Source of the DNA: JAVBMB01 sp031552995
Lineage (GTDB): Bacteria > Bacillota > Clostridia > Oscillospirales > Butyricicoccaceae
NCBI GenBank assembly: GCA_031552995.1
Contig: JAVBMB010000048.1
Coordinates: 21,321 to 85,320 of the forward strand
Direction of reading: 5' to 3'
Length of the DNA: 64,000 nucleotides
Position numbers and translations under genes: made by a program. This document shows positions 7,210 through 16,030 of this stretch, piece by piece. Within the stretch, counting starts at the first letter, position 1; each line of letters opens with the position of its first letter. The notes below the pieces were generated by a model. The model ran no database searches and was not told where the DNA came from. It saw nothing but the letters and a program-made list of their open reading frames with translations.

Positions 7210-8640
7210 ATGTACAGTGAACGCATCAAAAGCTTTATCGAGACAAACAGGCAGGCCATGATTGACGACCTTATGGCCCTCGTGCGCATCCCCAGTGTCA
7301 AAAGCGAGGCCGAGCCGCACGCGCCGTTCGGGCGCGAGTGCCGTAACGTGCTGGAAGCCGGCGCCGCGCTGGCCGCGCGCCTCGGCCTTTCGGCGCAGTG
7401 CTTTCACGACGACGGCTACGCGCTGGCGAGCATGGGCGGCGGCGGCGGCAGGACAATCGGCATATTCTCTCACTGCGACGTAGTGCCCGCCGGCGGCGGG
7501 TGGCTGTACACCACGCCGTTTGAGCCTGTTGTCAAGGACGGTTATCTCATCGGCCGCGGCATCGGCGACAACAAGTCGGCCGTCGTCACCGGCCTTTACG
7601 CCATGAAGGCCGTGCGCGAGCTTGACCTGCCGGTCAAGAGCCGCATTGTCACATTTATGGGCAGCGACGAGGAATGCGGCATGAAGGACGTCGAGGCCTT
7701 TGCCAAAAACCAGCCTATGCCCGACCTGTGCATCGTGCCCGACGCCGCCTTCCCCGTCTGCAACGGCGAAAAAGGCATAATGGATGTCACCATCGGCAGC
7801 GAAACCGCCTTTAAGCAGATAATCACAATCGACGGCGGCATGGCCGCAAATGTCATAATCAGCGAGGCCGTCGCTGTTATCGCCTCTTCTCCCGAACTGC
7901 GCGCCGAGCTTGAGAGCAAGCTTAAATCGAACGAGCGCATCGTAATGACCGTGGACGGGAATAAGCTTGTGCTGACGGCAACCGGCATAACCAGCCACGC
8001 TTCGCGCCCCGACGGCTCGATTAACGCCATGCGCCTGCTGGCCGATTTGCTGAAAGACTGCGCCGCGCTTGACGCAGGCGACCGCAAAATCATGGCAGAC
8101 GCGTCATTCGCCCTCGGCGACGATTACGGTGTAAACATGGGCATTGCGTGCGAGGATGAGAACACCGGCCGCACAACGGTCGCCTGCGGCATAGTCCGCG
8201 CGCCGCAGGGCAAGCTGCAGCTCGTGTTCAACCCGCGCGTCTGCGTCAGCATGCCGCTTGACGAAATTGAGGCCGGCTTCGCCCGTTTTTGCGCCGCGCG
8301 CGGCTGGCGCGTTATCGAGGCGACAAAAAGCGAGGGCTTTTATATCGAGGCCGACAGCCCTCTCGTCGCCGCGCTGCTTGAAGCGTGCTCGCAGTATGTG
8401 GACCTGTCGCACGGCAAGACATATGTCATGGGCGGCGGCACATACTCGCGCAAGCTCAAAAACGCCTGCGCGTTCGGCCCCGAGTTCGAAGAAGAGCCGG
8501 TGCCGTCGTTCATCCCCCCGGGGCACGGCGGCGCGCACCAGCCGGATGAATATATCAGCATCGACAGCTTTTTTAAAGCATTTGAGATATACCTGAACGC
8601 CTTGATTCTTGTCGACAAGGCGCTTGAAGCCCAAGCCTGA
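7210..8640 (+). CDS. M20-family metallopeptidase, PepV-like dipeptidase
   Basis: A 476-residue zinc peptidase of family M20. Metal-site motifs appear in order: FSHCDVVPAGGGW (histidine ligand), GRGIGDNKSAV (bridging aspartate), MGSDEECGM (glutamate pair) and PGHGGAHQPDEYISI near the C terminus (second histidine). The long lid domain between them and the total length match PepV/Sapep dipeptidases, which cleave a broad range of dipeptides in the cytoplasm. No signal peptide is present. ATG 7210 follows GGAGG by six bases; an upstream in-frame ATG at 7138 has no ribosome site. A strong terminator follows, so the gene is a single unit. Confidence 0.9.
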   Translation: MYSERIKSFIETNRQAMIDDLMALVRIPSVKSEAEPHAPFGRECRNVLEAGAALAARLGLSAQCFHDDGYALASMGGGGGRTIGIFSHCDVVPAGGGWLYTTPFEPVVKDGYLIGRGIGDNKSAVVTGLYAMKAVRELDLPVKSRIVTFMGSDEECGMKDVEAFAKNQPMPDLCIVPDAAFPVCNGEKGIMDVTIGSETAFKQIITIDGGMAANVIISEAVAVIASSPELRAELESKLKSNERIVMTVDGNKLVLTATGITSHASRPDGSINAMRLLADLLKDCAALDAGDRKIMADASFALGDDYGVNMGIACEDENTGRTTVACGIVRAPQGKLQLVFNPRVCVSMPLDEIEAGFARFCAARGWRVIEATKSEGFYIEADSPLVAALLEACSQYVDLSHGKTYVMGGGTYSRKLKNACAFGPEFEEEPVPSFIPPGHGGAHQPDEYISIDSFFKAFEIYLNALILVDKALEAQA

Positions 8641-8724
8641 GCAGGATATGCGCCGCTGCCCGGCAGCATCACACCGCGCGGCAGGCGGCTTCGTCATACC
8701 GCATTGATTTTCGCGCAGAGCGCC

Positions 8725-8761
8725 GCCCGGGAACCATACGGTTCCCGGGCGTGTTTTTTTT
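8725..8761 (+). terminator. intrinsic terminator after the dipeptidase
   Basis: A perfect 11-base stem (8725-8735 with 8740-8750, loop ATAC) is followed by GTGTTTTTTTT. Confidence 0.9.
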
Positions 8762-8798
8762 ACGGCGCGCGGCGGGATTAGGACCCAGCCGGACAACA

Positions 8799-8828
8799 CA
8801 AAAGCCGGCGCATTTTCATGCACCGGCT
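8799..8828 (-). terminator. intrinsic terminator after the cold-shock gene
   Basis: On the minus strand an 11-pair stem (8818-8828 with 8803-8813, one G-T pair, loop GAAA) is followed by TTTTGTGTTG. It lies about 70 bases after the cold-shock stop codon. Confidence 0.75.
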
Positions 8829-8895
8829 CAAAGCACAGCCTTGACCCAAACGGCACGGCCGCCTGGCTTTTGCTCTCTTGGTCTTCTAAGTCTTC

Positions 8896-9108
8896 TTAGA
8901 TGTTCTGAACGTTCACCGCGCGAAGCTTGCCGCTGTTTTTCGGATCGGCTTCGACATCGTACTGAACCTTCTGGCCTTCGGCAAGTGTCTTAAAGCCGTC
9001 ACAGACGATAGAGGAGAAGTGGACGAACACATCGTCGCCGCCCTCATCATTCGAAATGAAGCCAAAGCCCTTGCTCTCGTTAAACCATTTTACTGTTCCT
9101 TTAAGCAT
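8896..9108 (-). CDS. cold-shock domain protein (CspA/CspB type)
   Basis: A 70-residue single cold-shock domain. RNP1 (KGFGFI) and RNP2 (VFVHF) are intact, with the usual start MLKGTVKWFNESKG. It binds single-stranded RNA and DNA and acts as an RNA chaperone. AGGAGG stands close to the start. The gene has its own promoter, a leader of about 135 bases containing a large perfect inverted repeat, and its own terminator. This long leader matches the pattern of temperature-responsive csp messages, although a cold-shock response cannot be shown from sequence. Confidence 0.97.
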   Translation of the reverse strand: MLKGTVKWFNESKGFGFISNDEGGDDVFVHFSSIVCDGFKTLAEGQKVQYDVEADPKNSGKLRAVNVQNI

Positions 9109-9167
9109 AAAGGTACCTCCTGTTGAAATTGGCGCGTTGCGCCGTGCTGGAGATGCATAAACATGTC

Positions 9168-9216
9168 AAATGCACTTGTAAACCACGAAGCCAACTCATG
9201 ATTTACAAGTGCATTT
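9168..9216 (-). promoter_or_regulatory. perfect inverted repeat in the csp leader
   Basis: Arms AAATGCACTTGTAAA (9168-9182) and its exact complement (9202-9216) enclose a 19-base loop. The element lies between the promoter and the csp start, is AT-rich and has no following T-run, so it is a candidate regulatory stem rather than a terminator. Confidence 0.6.
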
Positions 9217-9250
9217 GCAATCAAATTGGTGCATCTTTACTTACTGCTGT

Positions 9251-9279
9251 ATGATAACACATGATTAAGGATTTGTAAA
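9251..9279 (-). promoter_or_regulatory. sigma-70 type promoter of the cold-shock gene
   Basis: On the minus strand TTTACA (9274-9279) and TATCAT (9251-9256) have a 17-base spacer. Transcription would begin near 9244. Confidence 0.7.
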
Positions 9280-9400
9280 GTGATATTTGTTATATTTTTT
9301 TCGTCAAATTATGCCATTACGCGGATAAATTTGCATGGTATGTCCAACAAATATATCAAAACTGCGCATTCGGCGTCCGCCGGGCCGGCGCCTCAACAGG

Positions 9401-9847
9401 CTAAATATCCGCGCCGGTCTCGTCGCGCACCTGCTTTGCAAGCCGGCCGAACGATATCTCGCCGTCCTCGCCGCCAGTATTGATAAAGCTCTTGGCAAGG
9501 TCCGCCACCGTCGTCTCAAGCTCCCGCATAAAGCGCGTATAGGCAAACTCGCGCTTGGCGTCGTCGTTTTCGCCGTAGACCAGGTTAATAAGCTCCTCAA
9601 TCATCTGATCCATTCCGTACAGCTTCAGGTGCAGCAGCTCGTGGATGACAAGCTCCTCCATGTTCGTCTGCTTTGGGTCGCAGGCGTTAATCATCAGTAC
9701 CGCGTTGCGCCCGTCGGCGTCAATTTTTATATCGCCGGTCTTGCGCCACGGCGTCTTCACAAAATGCAGCCTGATATCCCAGTCGCTCAGCTTCAGCTGT
9801 TTTTGCCATTTATCCAGCAGACGCGGCGCATCGTCGCAGTTCATCAT
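9401..9847 (-). CDS. predicted zincin-like protein with HELLH motif
   Basis: A 148-residue protein with a metalloprotease-like helix VIHELLHLKLYGMDQMIEE at about residues 67-85; HExxH would bind zinc with a later acidic or histidine ligand. The N-terminal part (KLSDWDIRLHF) looks like the small SprT-like or ImmA-like zincins. It has no signal peptide. A GGAGGG site lies seven bases before the ATG. The FAD oxidoreductase gene ends 21 bases upstream on the same strand, so the two are probably co-transcribed. The substrate is unknown and proteolytic activity is not assured. Confidence 0.65.
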   Translation of the reverse strand: MMNCDDAPRLLDKWQKQLKLSDWDIRLHFVKTPWRKTGDIKIDADGRNAVLMINACDPKQTNMEELVIHELLHLKLYGMDQMIEELINLVYGENDDAKREFAYTRFMRELETTVADLAKSFINTGGEDGEISFGRLAKQVRDETGADI

Positions 9848-9868
9848 CGCGTTTCCCTCCGGTGTCGC

Positions 9869-11278
9869 TTATTCCGGCTTATCCATCAGCTTGCGCCCAA
9901 GCAGCACGCCCATTATCGACGCCATCATCAGCCCGCGCGTCCAGCCGCTGGCGTCGCCCAGGCAGTACAGCCCCGGCAGGCTCGTCTCAAGCGCGGCGTT
10001 CATTTTCACCCTGTTCGAGTAGAACTTCAGCTCGGGCGAGTACAGCAGCGTCTCTACGCTGGCAAACCCCGGCACAACATGGTCCACCGCCTGAATAAAG
10101 CCGATGATATTCGTCATCGTGCGGTACGGCATGGCCGAGGTGATATCCCCGGCGACGGCGTCGGGCAGCGTCGGGCGCACGTTCGATTTGTTCAGCTCGT
10201 CCTGCCATGTGCGCTTGCCGTCGAGTATATCGCCGAAGCGCTGCACGAGGATAGACCCCGCGCCAAGCATATTCGTCAGCTCGCCTATCTTCTGCGCGTA
10301 GGCAATCGGCTGGTTAAACGGCTCGTTGAAGTTGTGGGAGCACAGTATGGCAAGGTTCGTGTTGCCGCTTTTCAAATCCTTGTACGAGTGGCCGTTGACG
10401 ACGGCGAGGTCGTTGTCATAATTCTCCTGGCTGACAAAACCGCCGGGGTTCTGGCAAAATGTGCGCACCTTGTTTTTAAACGGCTTGGGGTAGCCTATCA
10501 GCTTCGATTCGTACAGCACGTTGTTGACATGCTCCATAACCTCGTTGCGCACCTCTACGCGCACGCCGATGTCGACCGTGCCCGGCTTGTGCAGTATACC
10601 GTGGGCGGCGCACTGCTTTTCCAGCCAGTCGGCCCCGCGCCGCCCGGCTGCGGCGACGACGGTCCCGGCCTCTATCTCGTACTCGGCGGCCCCGCGCTCT
10701 GCCGGCCGCACGCGCACGCCGGCGCACCGGCCGTTTTTAATCACGATATCCGTGACATTCGCGCCGAAAATAAGCTCGACCCCGGCGCTTGTCAGCGCCT
10801 GCTGAAGCGCGCCGTAGATGCTCTGCGCCCTCTCTGTGCCGAGATGGCGGATCGGGCAGTCGACAAGCTTAAGCCCGGCCTGTATGGCGCGCTTGCGGAT
10901 TTCCTTTATCTGGTCATTGCTCTCGGCGCCCTCAATTTTGCTGTCTGCGCCGTATTCAAGGTATATTTTATCCGTGTAGTCGATAAGCTGCTGCGCCTGC
11001 TCGGCGCCGATAAGCTCGGGCAGCTCGCCCCCGACCTCGTACGACAGCGACAGCTTGCCGTCTGAAAAAGCGCCTGCGCCTGAAAATCCTGTGGTTATGT
11101 GGCAATACGGCTTGCACGAGACACAGGTTTTCGTCCTGCTCTTCGGGCAGGCGCGCTTTTCAATCGGCTGCCCCTGCTCGATGATTGCAATGCTGCTTTT
11201 ACACCCGCCGCGCACAAGCTCCAGCGCCGTAAATATCCCGGCCGGCCCGGCGCCGACAATCACTATATCCCGTTTCAT
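9869..11278 (-). CDS. NAD(P)/FAD-dependent oxidoreductase (COG2509-like)
   Basis: A 469-residue flavoprotein. The N-terminal dinucleotide-binding motif is IVIVGAGPAGIFTALEL. A cysteine cluster follows at residues 46-63 (CPKSRTKTCVSCKPYC), then TTGFSGAGAFSDGKLS. A C-terminal FAD contact GLYCLGDASGWTRG ends the fold. This matches the uncharacterised FAD-dependent dehydrogenases common in Firmicutes. ATG 11278 follows GAGGAG; longer in-frame readings lack a ribosome site. Electron donor and substrate are unknown. The four clustered cysteines could bind a metal or an iron-sulfur centre, but this is not shown. Confidence 0.8.
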   Translation of the reverse strand: MKRDIVIVGAGPAGIFTALELVRGGCKSSIAIIEQGQPIEKRACPKSRTKTCVSCKPYCHITTGFSGAGAFSDGKLSLSYEVGGELPELIGAEQAQQLIDYTDKIYLEYGADSKIEGAESNDQIKEIRKRAIQAGLKLVDCPIRHLGTERAQSIYGALQQALTSAGVELIFGANVTDIVIKNGRCAGVRVRPAERGAAEYEIEAGTVVAAAGRRGADWLEKQCAAHGILHKPGTVDIGVRVEVRNEVMEHVNNVLYESKLIGYPKPFKNKVRTFCQNPGGFVSQENYDNDLAVVNGHSYKDLKSGNTNLAILCSHNFNEPFNQPIAYAQKIGELTNMLGAGSILVQRFGDILDGKRTWQDELNKSNVRPTLPDAVAGDITSAMPYRTMTNIIGFIQAVDHVVPGFASVETLLYSPELKFYSNRVKMNAALETSLPGLYCLGDASGWTRGLMMASIMGVLLGRKLMDKPE

Positions 11279-11440
11279 ACTGTTCACTCCTCTTGGGGAT
11301 ACTACCCCGTTTCGGCTCTGCCGGGCGGATATTGCGGGGGCGAGCCGCCGGGCCAAATCCCGTCAGCTCTCGCCCTCGCCGCCTGCATACGCGCAAATGC
11401 CGCGGCGCTAACGCGCCGCAGCGTAAAATGTGGAGGCGTT

Positions 11441-11938
11441 TTACCGCCTGCCCTGTGCCTGCTGCTCCTTGTATGCCTGAAAATCGGGCACCTTGCCCTT
11501 TATCATATACGCAATGGCCAGCTCGCGCTGGTCTGCCGGGAACTCCAGCACATAGTCGCGCCGGCCGGCATCCATCCGGAAAGAGAACGTCTTTTCATTC
11601 TCGCGCTCTATGTTGTAGTATTTCATCTTTACATAAGGTATAAACGAGCCGTTAAAATACAGTCCGTTGTCTCCAAGCCCGGCCTTAAGCAACAGAGAGA
11701 GCACGCCGGACAGCAGTATACCGCCGAAAATTATCAGCCGCACCGTAGGGTCTCCCTGGCTTCTCATCGCGGCTACAAAGACAAGAATCATAAATAGAAT
11801 CATCGAAATAATCCTGCCGAACACCTTGCCGGGCAGCTTGATTTTTCCCCGGCAGGACAGCAGCCCCGCCAGCTCCCAAATAATAAATCCGCCCAGCGCA
11901 AGCAGCAGAAGCAGATCGGTCCCCTGAAACACAGGCAT
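11441..11938 (-). CDS. predicted membrane protein, DUF5673-like
   Basis: A 165-residue protein with three hydrophobic segments near residues 6-25, 38-55 and 65-82, then a soluble C-terminal domain of about 80 residues containing the aromatic strand GLYFNGSFIPYVKMKYYNIE. This plan resembles small Clostridia membrane proteins with a PH-like cytoplasmic domain. ATG 11938 has GGGAGGG six bases upstream; the longer frame from 12031 overlaps the yfbR gene and is not needed. It follows the deoxynucleotidase gene by 89 bases on the same strand. Function unknown. Confidence 0.65.
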   Translation of the reverse strand: MPVFQGTDLLLLLALGGFIIWELAGLLSCRGKIKLPGKVFGRIISMILFMILVFVAAMRSQGDPTVRLIIFGGILLSGVLSLLLKAGLGDNGLYFNGSFIPYVKMKYYNIERENEKTFSFRMDAGRRDYVLEFPADQRELAIAYMIKGKVPDFQAYKEQQAQGRR

Positions 11939-12027
11939 GATGTGCCCTCCCAAATGATAGTATTCCGGCGATGCGCCGGGCTGTGTATGTGTGCCGGGAT
12001 TTTGCGCGTGCTGTGCAAAACACGCGG

Positions 12028-12621
12028 TCACCCGTCGGATTGCAGTTCATCAAGCGTCAGTGAAAACGCCGGGGCAAACGTGCGCATATAGTGCTCGGCC
12101 TCGGGCATATCCATCGCCGCAATTGCGGCGCGCAGCTGAAGCTCGGCCTTTTTAAACTCGCTGTTGCCGCTTTTAAGCTCCTCGACGCACTTGACCCACG
12201 CCGAAATCTTGTCGGCGGCCTTGATGTACGCATACATCTCCGGCTGCTCGGTGTCGAAGCTGAACAAAACCTTGTATTTCGGGCGCAGATCCTGCGGAAG
12301 CATGGCGAGCAGGCTGTTGACGGCCGACGCCTCTACGGCGCGGTACGCCTCGCGTATGCCGGGGTTATGGTACTTTACAGGCGTCGGCATATCGCCGGTC
12401 AGTATCTCGGGCGCGTCGTGGAACAGCGCGGCCGCCGCGACCTGCCCGGCGTCGATTGCTTTGCCGAAATATTGCTGCCCGATAAGCGCCAGCGCGTGCG
12501 CCGTAACCGCCACATCAAAGCTGTGCTGCGAAAGATTTTCCTGCAGGCTGTTGCGCATCAGGCCCCAGCGCGCAATGTGCTTCATGCGCGCAAGGATTGC
12601 GAAAAAGCCGTTACGGTTCAT
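12028..12621 (-). CDS. yfbR: HD-domain 5'-deoxynucleotidase (YfbR-like)
   Basis: A 197-residue HD-domain phosphohydrolase. The metal ligands appear as ENLSQHSFDVA (first histidine), ALFHDAPEILTGD (HD pair) and KAADKISAWVKC (last aspartate), in the spacing of YfbR, which removes phosphate from deoxynucleoside 5'-monophosphates. The start at 12621 follows GGAGGA. A promoter with a 17-base spacer lies 120 bases upstream. Its job is likely dNMP turnover; the gene symbol is by similarity to the E. coli protein. Confidence 0.85.
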   Translation of the reverse strand: MNRNGFFAILARMKHIARWGLMRNSLQENLSQHSFDVAVTAHALALIGQQYFGKAIDAGQVAAAALFHDAPEILTGDMPTPVKYHNPGIREAYRAVEASAVNSLLAMLPQDLRPKYKVLFSFDTEQPEMYAYIKAADKISAWVKCVEELKSGNSEFKKAELQLRAAIAAMDMPEAEHYMRTFAPAFSLTLDELQSDG

Positions 12622-12740
12622 GACAAATCCTCCAAAAAAGCCGCGTCGCGGCTGTGCGGCGCGGCGCATTTTGCCCCACAGCGGCGGGCCTTGGATACAG
12701 ACCTCACCCTGCGGCCGGCGCTGCGCCCGATTATTTTTTT

Positions 12741-12769
12741 ATTCTACCACAGTCGCGTTCAATATTCAA
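12741..12769 (-). promoter_or_regulatory. candidate promoter of the deoxynucleotidase gene
   Basis: Minus-strand TTGAAT (12764-12769) and TAGAAT (12741-12746), spacer 17. It is divergent from the zapA promoter in the same 400-base gap. Confidence 0.6.
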
Positions 12770-12864
12770 CGGCAGGTTTATTCGGATGTTTCGGCGGGTT
12801 CTTAGGCGCAGCCCGTCCATATGTGAACCATCTGAAAATACGGTAAAAACTTTGTCGGATTCTG

Positions 12865-12893
12865 TTTAAAACGCCCCCGAGTTGTGCTATAAT
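12865..12893 (+). promoter_or_regulatory. candidate promoter of the zapA run
   Basis: TATAAT (12888-12893) is perfect; TTTAAA (12865-12870) is a weak -35 with a 17-base spacer. The leader to the zapA start is about 120 bases, GC-rich with no recognised element. Confidence 0.55.
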
Positions 12894-13021
12894 AGCTTAA
12901 ATATGGCTTTCTTCCCGCACGCCGGCGATTTCGGTCGCCGCGCGCAGCATGTTTTGCGGGCGGAAGACGCCCCCGCCCGGCGGCGGGCGGCATATGCCCC
13001 TTACACTTAACCGCCGGAGAA

Positions 13022-13318
13022 ATGGTGACAGCTATGCTTAACCGTGTGATTGTCTCTATCGACGGGTTGGATTACACCGTCGTTTCCGAGGAGGATGTCT
13101 CTCATATCCGCGAGTGCGCCTCTCTTGTGGATCAGCAGGTCAAGGAGATAAAGGGCGCGACGCCTTTTTCGTCTATGACGGCCACCGTGCTTGCCGCCAT
13201 GAACCTTGCCGGCAAATACCGCCGCGAGCAGAAGAGCTGCGACGACCTGCGCGCGCAGGTGCGCGACTACGCCGAGGAGTGCGCGAAGCTGCGCGCCGAG
13301 CTGGCAAAACGCAAATAA
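13022..13318 (+). CDS. zapA: cell division protein ZapA
   Basis: A 98-residue ZapA homologue: a small N-terminal beta-rich domain (VIVSIDGLDYTVVSEEDVSH) and a long C-terminal coiled-coil helix (residues 58-98) that mediates tetramer formation and FtsZ bundling. The start is uncertain: GGAG at 13016-13019 is best spaced for GTG 13025, while ATG 13022 and ATG 13034 are also in frame. It opens a plus-strand run of envelope and division genes; a U32 peptidase follows after a small hairpin, as is common for Firmicute zapA. Confidence 0.88.
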   Translation: MVTAMLNRVIVSIDGLDYTVVSEEDVSHIRECASLVDQQVKEIKGATPFSSMTATVLAAMNLAGKYRREQKSCDDLRAQVRDYAEECAKLRAELAKRK

Positions 13319-13322
13319 TTAT

Positions 13323-13344
13323 GCCCGCCGCTTTGCGGGCTTTT
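13323..13344 (+). terminator. weak hairpin between zapA and the U32 gene
   Basis: GCCCGC and GCGGGC form a six-pair stem followed by TTTTCCC. The stem is short, so it would at most reduce read-through into the next gene. Confidence 0.4.
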
Positions 13345-13363
13345 CCCTTTGGAGGTGACGCTG

Positions 13364-15466
13364 TTGGCTCTTGAGCTTATGAGCCCCGCCGGCTCGTATG
13401 ACGGGGTGGTTGCCGCCGTTCGCGGCGGCGCCGACGCCGTATATTTCGGCGCCGGTGATTTTAACGCGCGCCGCGGCGCGCGCAACCTTAACGACGAGGA
13501 GCTTCCCGAGGCCATAAAATACTGCCGCCTGCGCGGCGTCAAGACATATATCACTGTCAACACGCTTGTCACCGACCGCGAGCTTTCCGAAGCGCGCGCG
13601 CTTGTCGGCAGGCTTAACGCGTGGGGCGCCGACGCGCTTATCGTGCAGGACCTGGGCATGGCGCGCATGATACGCGCCGTCGCGCCCGACATGCCGATTC
13701 ACGCCTCTACCCAGATGACAATCCACAACCTGGCCGGGGCGATGGCGGCAAAAAAGCTCGGCTTTTCGCGCGTCGTGCTGTCCAGAGAGCTTCCGCTTAG
13801 CGAGATAGAGTTCATATCCCGCCGCGCCGGCATCGAAACGGAGGTTTTCTGCCACGGCGCGCTGTGCATGTGCTATTCCGGTCAGTGCTATTTTTCAGCC
13901 GCCGTCGGCGGGCGCTCGGGCAACCGCGGCATGTGCGCCCAGCCGTGCAGGATGCAGTACAGCTTCTTCGGCTCAAGCCCGGGGTATCACCTCAGCCTCA
14001 AGGATCTCAGCCTCGCCTCGTACCTCGGCCGGATGGAGGCCGCCGGCGTCACATGCGTCAAAATCGAAGGACGCATGAAGCGCCCGGAATACACCGCGCT
14101 TGTGACGAACATCTACAAGCGCGCCATAACCTCGGGCGCGCCGCCCACAAAGGATGAGCTGGACAAGCTTGAAACCGTATTCTCGCGCTCGGGCTTCACC
14201 GACGCGTACCTGACCGAAACAAAAGGCCCCGATATGTTCGGCATGCGCAGCGAGGAGGATAAGCAGAGCAGCCGGGCGATATATAAAGAGGCGGCGCAGA
14301 TATACGAATCGCAGCCCGAAACGCCGCGCATCGGCGTCGACATGCTGTTTACGGCTCGCGCCGGCTCGCCGATGACGCTGTGCGTGCGCGACCTTGACGG
14401 CAACGAGCATATCACCGAGGCTCTGCCGGCCGAAGCCGCGGTAACCCAGCCGTCGACGGCGTCGGAGATTGCCGTCTGCCTGCGCAAGACGGGCGGCACG
14501 GTGTTTTTCCCCGCCAACATGAAGGTAACTGTGGATCCCGGCCTGCGCGTTCCGGCGTCGGCCGTAAACGCCATACGCCGCTCGGCGCTTGAATCGCTGT
14601 CCAACCTGCGCCGCAGGCCGCCGCAGCGCGGCGAGGGCGAATGGCAGCCGGGCGTAAAGCGCCTGCCGTACGACGGCGGGCAGAAGTTCATTTTCTCGTT
14701 CTTAAAGCTGGAGCAGGTGACGCCCGACGTGCTCGAGCGCCGCCCGGATATGATATATCTGCCGCTGAGCGAGGTCGCGCGGCACGCCGATATAATCAGC
14801 CAGATAATAAAGCGCGGCCAGCCGGTCGTGCCGGTTCTTCCGCGGATTATCTGGGACCGCCAGTGGCCGCAGGCGCTTGGCGAGCTGCGCGCCGCCAAGG
14901 AGGCCGGCGTCACGGCAATCGTTTGCACAAACCTCGGCCAGCTCGAGCTTCTGCGCCCGCTTGGCCTTGAGCTGCGCTGCGACTATGGGCTTAATGTGAT
15001 GAACAGCCAGTCGATAAAAGAGCTTAAGTCTCTGGGCGCCGCGTCGTGTACGCTGTCGTTCGAGCTTAATATGCCGCAGATACGCGACATATCGGCGTCG
15101 ATAGACAGCGAGCTGATTGTCTACGGCCGCCTGCCGCTGATGATAACCGAGAACTGCGTCATCAAGCGCCGCAACGGCAGCTGTGTGTGCGACGGCCCGC
15201 CAAACGCGATAATCGACAAGACCGGCCGCAGCTTCCCCCTCGTCAAGGAGGAATATTGCCGCACGGCGATATACAACTCGGAAAAGCTGTATCTGGCCGA
15301 CAGGCCGGACGACCTGCGCGCGAGCGGCGTGCGCTGGCTGCGCCTGTGCTTTACCACCGAAAACAACAAGGAGTGCGCGTCGGTCGTCGCCGACTATATG
15401 GACGGCGAGCCTGCCGCCATGCCCGAGCGCATGACGCGCGGGCTGTACTATCGCGGCGTGCAGTGA
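13364..15466 (+). CDS. U32-family peptidase / RNA-modification type protein with DUF3656
   Basis: About 700 residues. The N-terminal TIM-barrel part begins ELMSPAGSYDGVVAAVRGGA and carries the family signature with clustered cysteines, ETEVFCHGALCMCYSGQCY and RGMCAQPCRMQY, which in U32 proteins are thought to bind an iron-sulfur cluster. The C-terminal third corresponds to the DUF3656 extension. Members include RlhA, which hydroxylates 23S rRNA, and YrrN/YrrO-type proteins for tRNA hydroxylation; which applies here is open. The likely start is TTG 13364, eight bases after GGAGG at 13351-13355; a TTG at 13349 overlaps the ribosome site. Confidence 0.85.
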   Translation: MALELMSPAGSYDGVVAAVRGGADAVYFGAGDFNARRGARNLNDEELPEAIKYCRLRGVKTYITVNTLVTDRELSEARALVGRLNAWGADALIVQDLGMARMIRAVAPDMPIHASTQMTIHNLAGAMAAKKLGFSRVVLSRELPLSEIEFISRRAGIETEVFCHGALCMCYSGQCYFSAAVGGRSGNRGMCAQPCRMQYSFFGSSPGYHLSLKDLSLASYLGRMEAAGVTCVKIEGRMKRPEYTALVTNIYKRAITSGAPPTKDELDKLETVFSRSGFTDAYLTETKGPDMFGMRSEEDKQSSRAIYKEAAQIYESQPETPRIGVDMLFTARAGSPMTLCVRDLDGNEHITEALPAEAAVTQPSTASEIAVCLRKTGGTVFFPANMKVTVDPGLRVPASAVNAIRRSALESLSNLRRRPPQRGEGEWQPGVKRLPYDGGQKFIFSFLKLEQVTPDVLERRPDMIYLPLSEVARHADIISQIIKRGQPVVPVLPRIIWDRQWPQALGELRAAKEAGVTAIVCTNLGQLELLRPLGLELRCDYGLNVMNSQSIKELKSLGAASCTLSFELNMPQIRDISASIDSELIVYGRLPLMITENCVIKRRNGSCVCDGPPNAIIDKTGRSFPLVKEEYCRTAIYNSEKLYLADRPDDLRASGVRWLRLCFTTENNKECASVVADYMDGEPAAMPERMTRGLYYRGVQ

Positions 15467-15489
15467 ACGGCGCATGAGCGGAGCGTTTG

Positions 15490-15939
15490 ATGGAAATACT
15501 TAATATTGTCAGAATACAGCGGGACGGCCGGGTGCCGCCGATGCCGGAATATCAGACGTCCGGCGCGGCGGGTTTTGATTTGCGCGCGTTTTTGCTGCAG
15601 GACATTGTTCTGCCCCCCGGCGGCAGGGCGCTTGTACCCACAGGGCTGCGCATCGCGCTTCCGCCCGGGTATGCCGGGCTTGTGATGGCGCGCTCCGGCC
15701 TGGCGTCAAAGCACGGCATCGCGCTGGCAAACGGCGTCGGGCTGATAGACAGCGACTACCGCGGCGAGCTGCTTGTGGCCGTGATAAACCTGTCAGGCGT
15801 GGCGTTTACGCTGCGCGACGGCGAGCGCGTCGCCCAGCTTGTCTCCGTCCCCGTCCCTCAGCTTAAGCTTGTCGAGACCTCCGGGCTGGACGAGACGGCA
15901 CGCGGCGAAAACGGGTTTGGCAGCACAGGGGTTAAATAG
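15490..15939 (+). CDS. dut: deoxyuridine 5'-triphosphate nucleotidohydrolase
   Basis: A 149-residue trimeric-type dUTPase. All five motifs can be seen: SGAAGFDLRA, ARSGLASKHGI, GLIDSDYRGELLV, RVAQLV and the C-terminal arm RGENGFGSTG. It hydrolyses dUTP to dUMP and pyrophosphate, keeping uracil out of DNA and feeding dTMP synthesis. ATG 15490 has GGAG six bases before it. It follows the U32 gene by 23 bases and is probably co-transcribed with it. Confidence 0.96.
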   Translation: MEILNIVRIQRDGRVPPMPEYQTSGAAGFDLRAFLLQDIVLPPGGRALVPTGLRIALPPGYAGLVMARSGLASKHGIALANGVGLIDSDYRGELLVAVINLSGVAFTLRDGERVAQLVSVPVPQLKLVETSGLDETARGENGFGSTGVK

Positions 15940-16030
15940 CATTCCGGCGCGATAATACGCGCCGGTATCCGCGGCATACATATCTGTAGGCCGGCTTAAA
16001 CACCAATACTCAGGCGGGAAGGACATCCAC

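Noticed and set aside
9335..11065. A 576-codon open frame on the plus strand
   Set aside because: It lies antisense to the FAD oxidoreductase and zincin genes, has no ribosome site or recognisable domain, and is a by-product of GC-rich codon use on the other strand.
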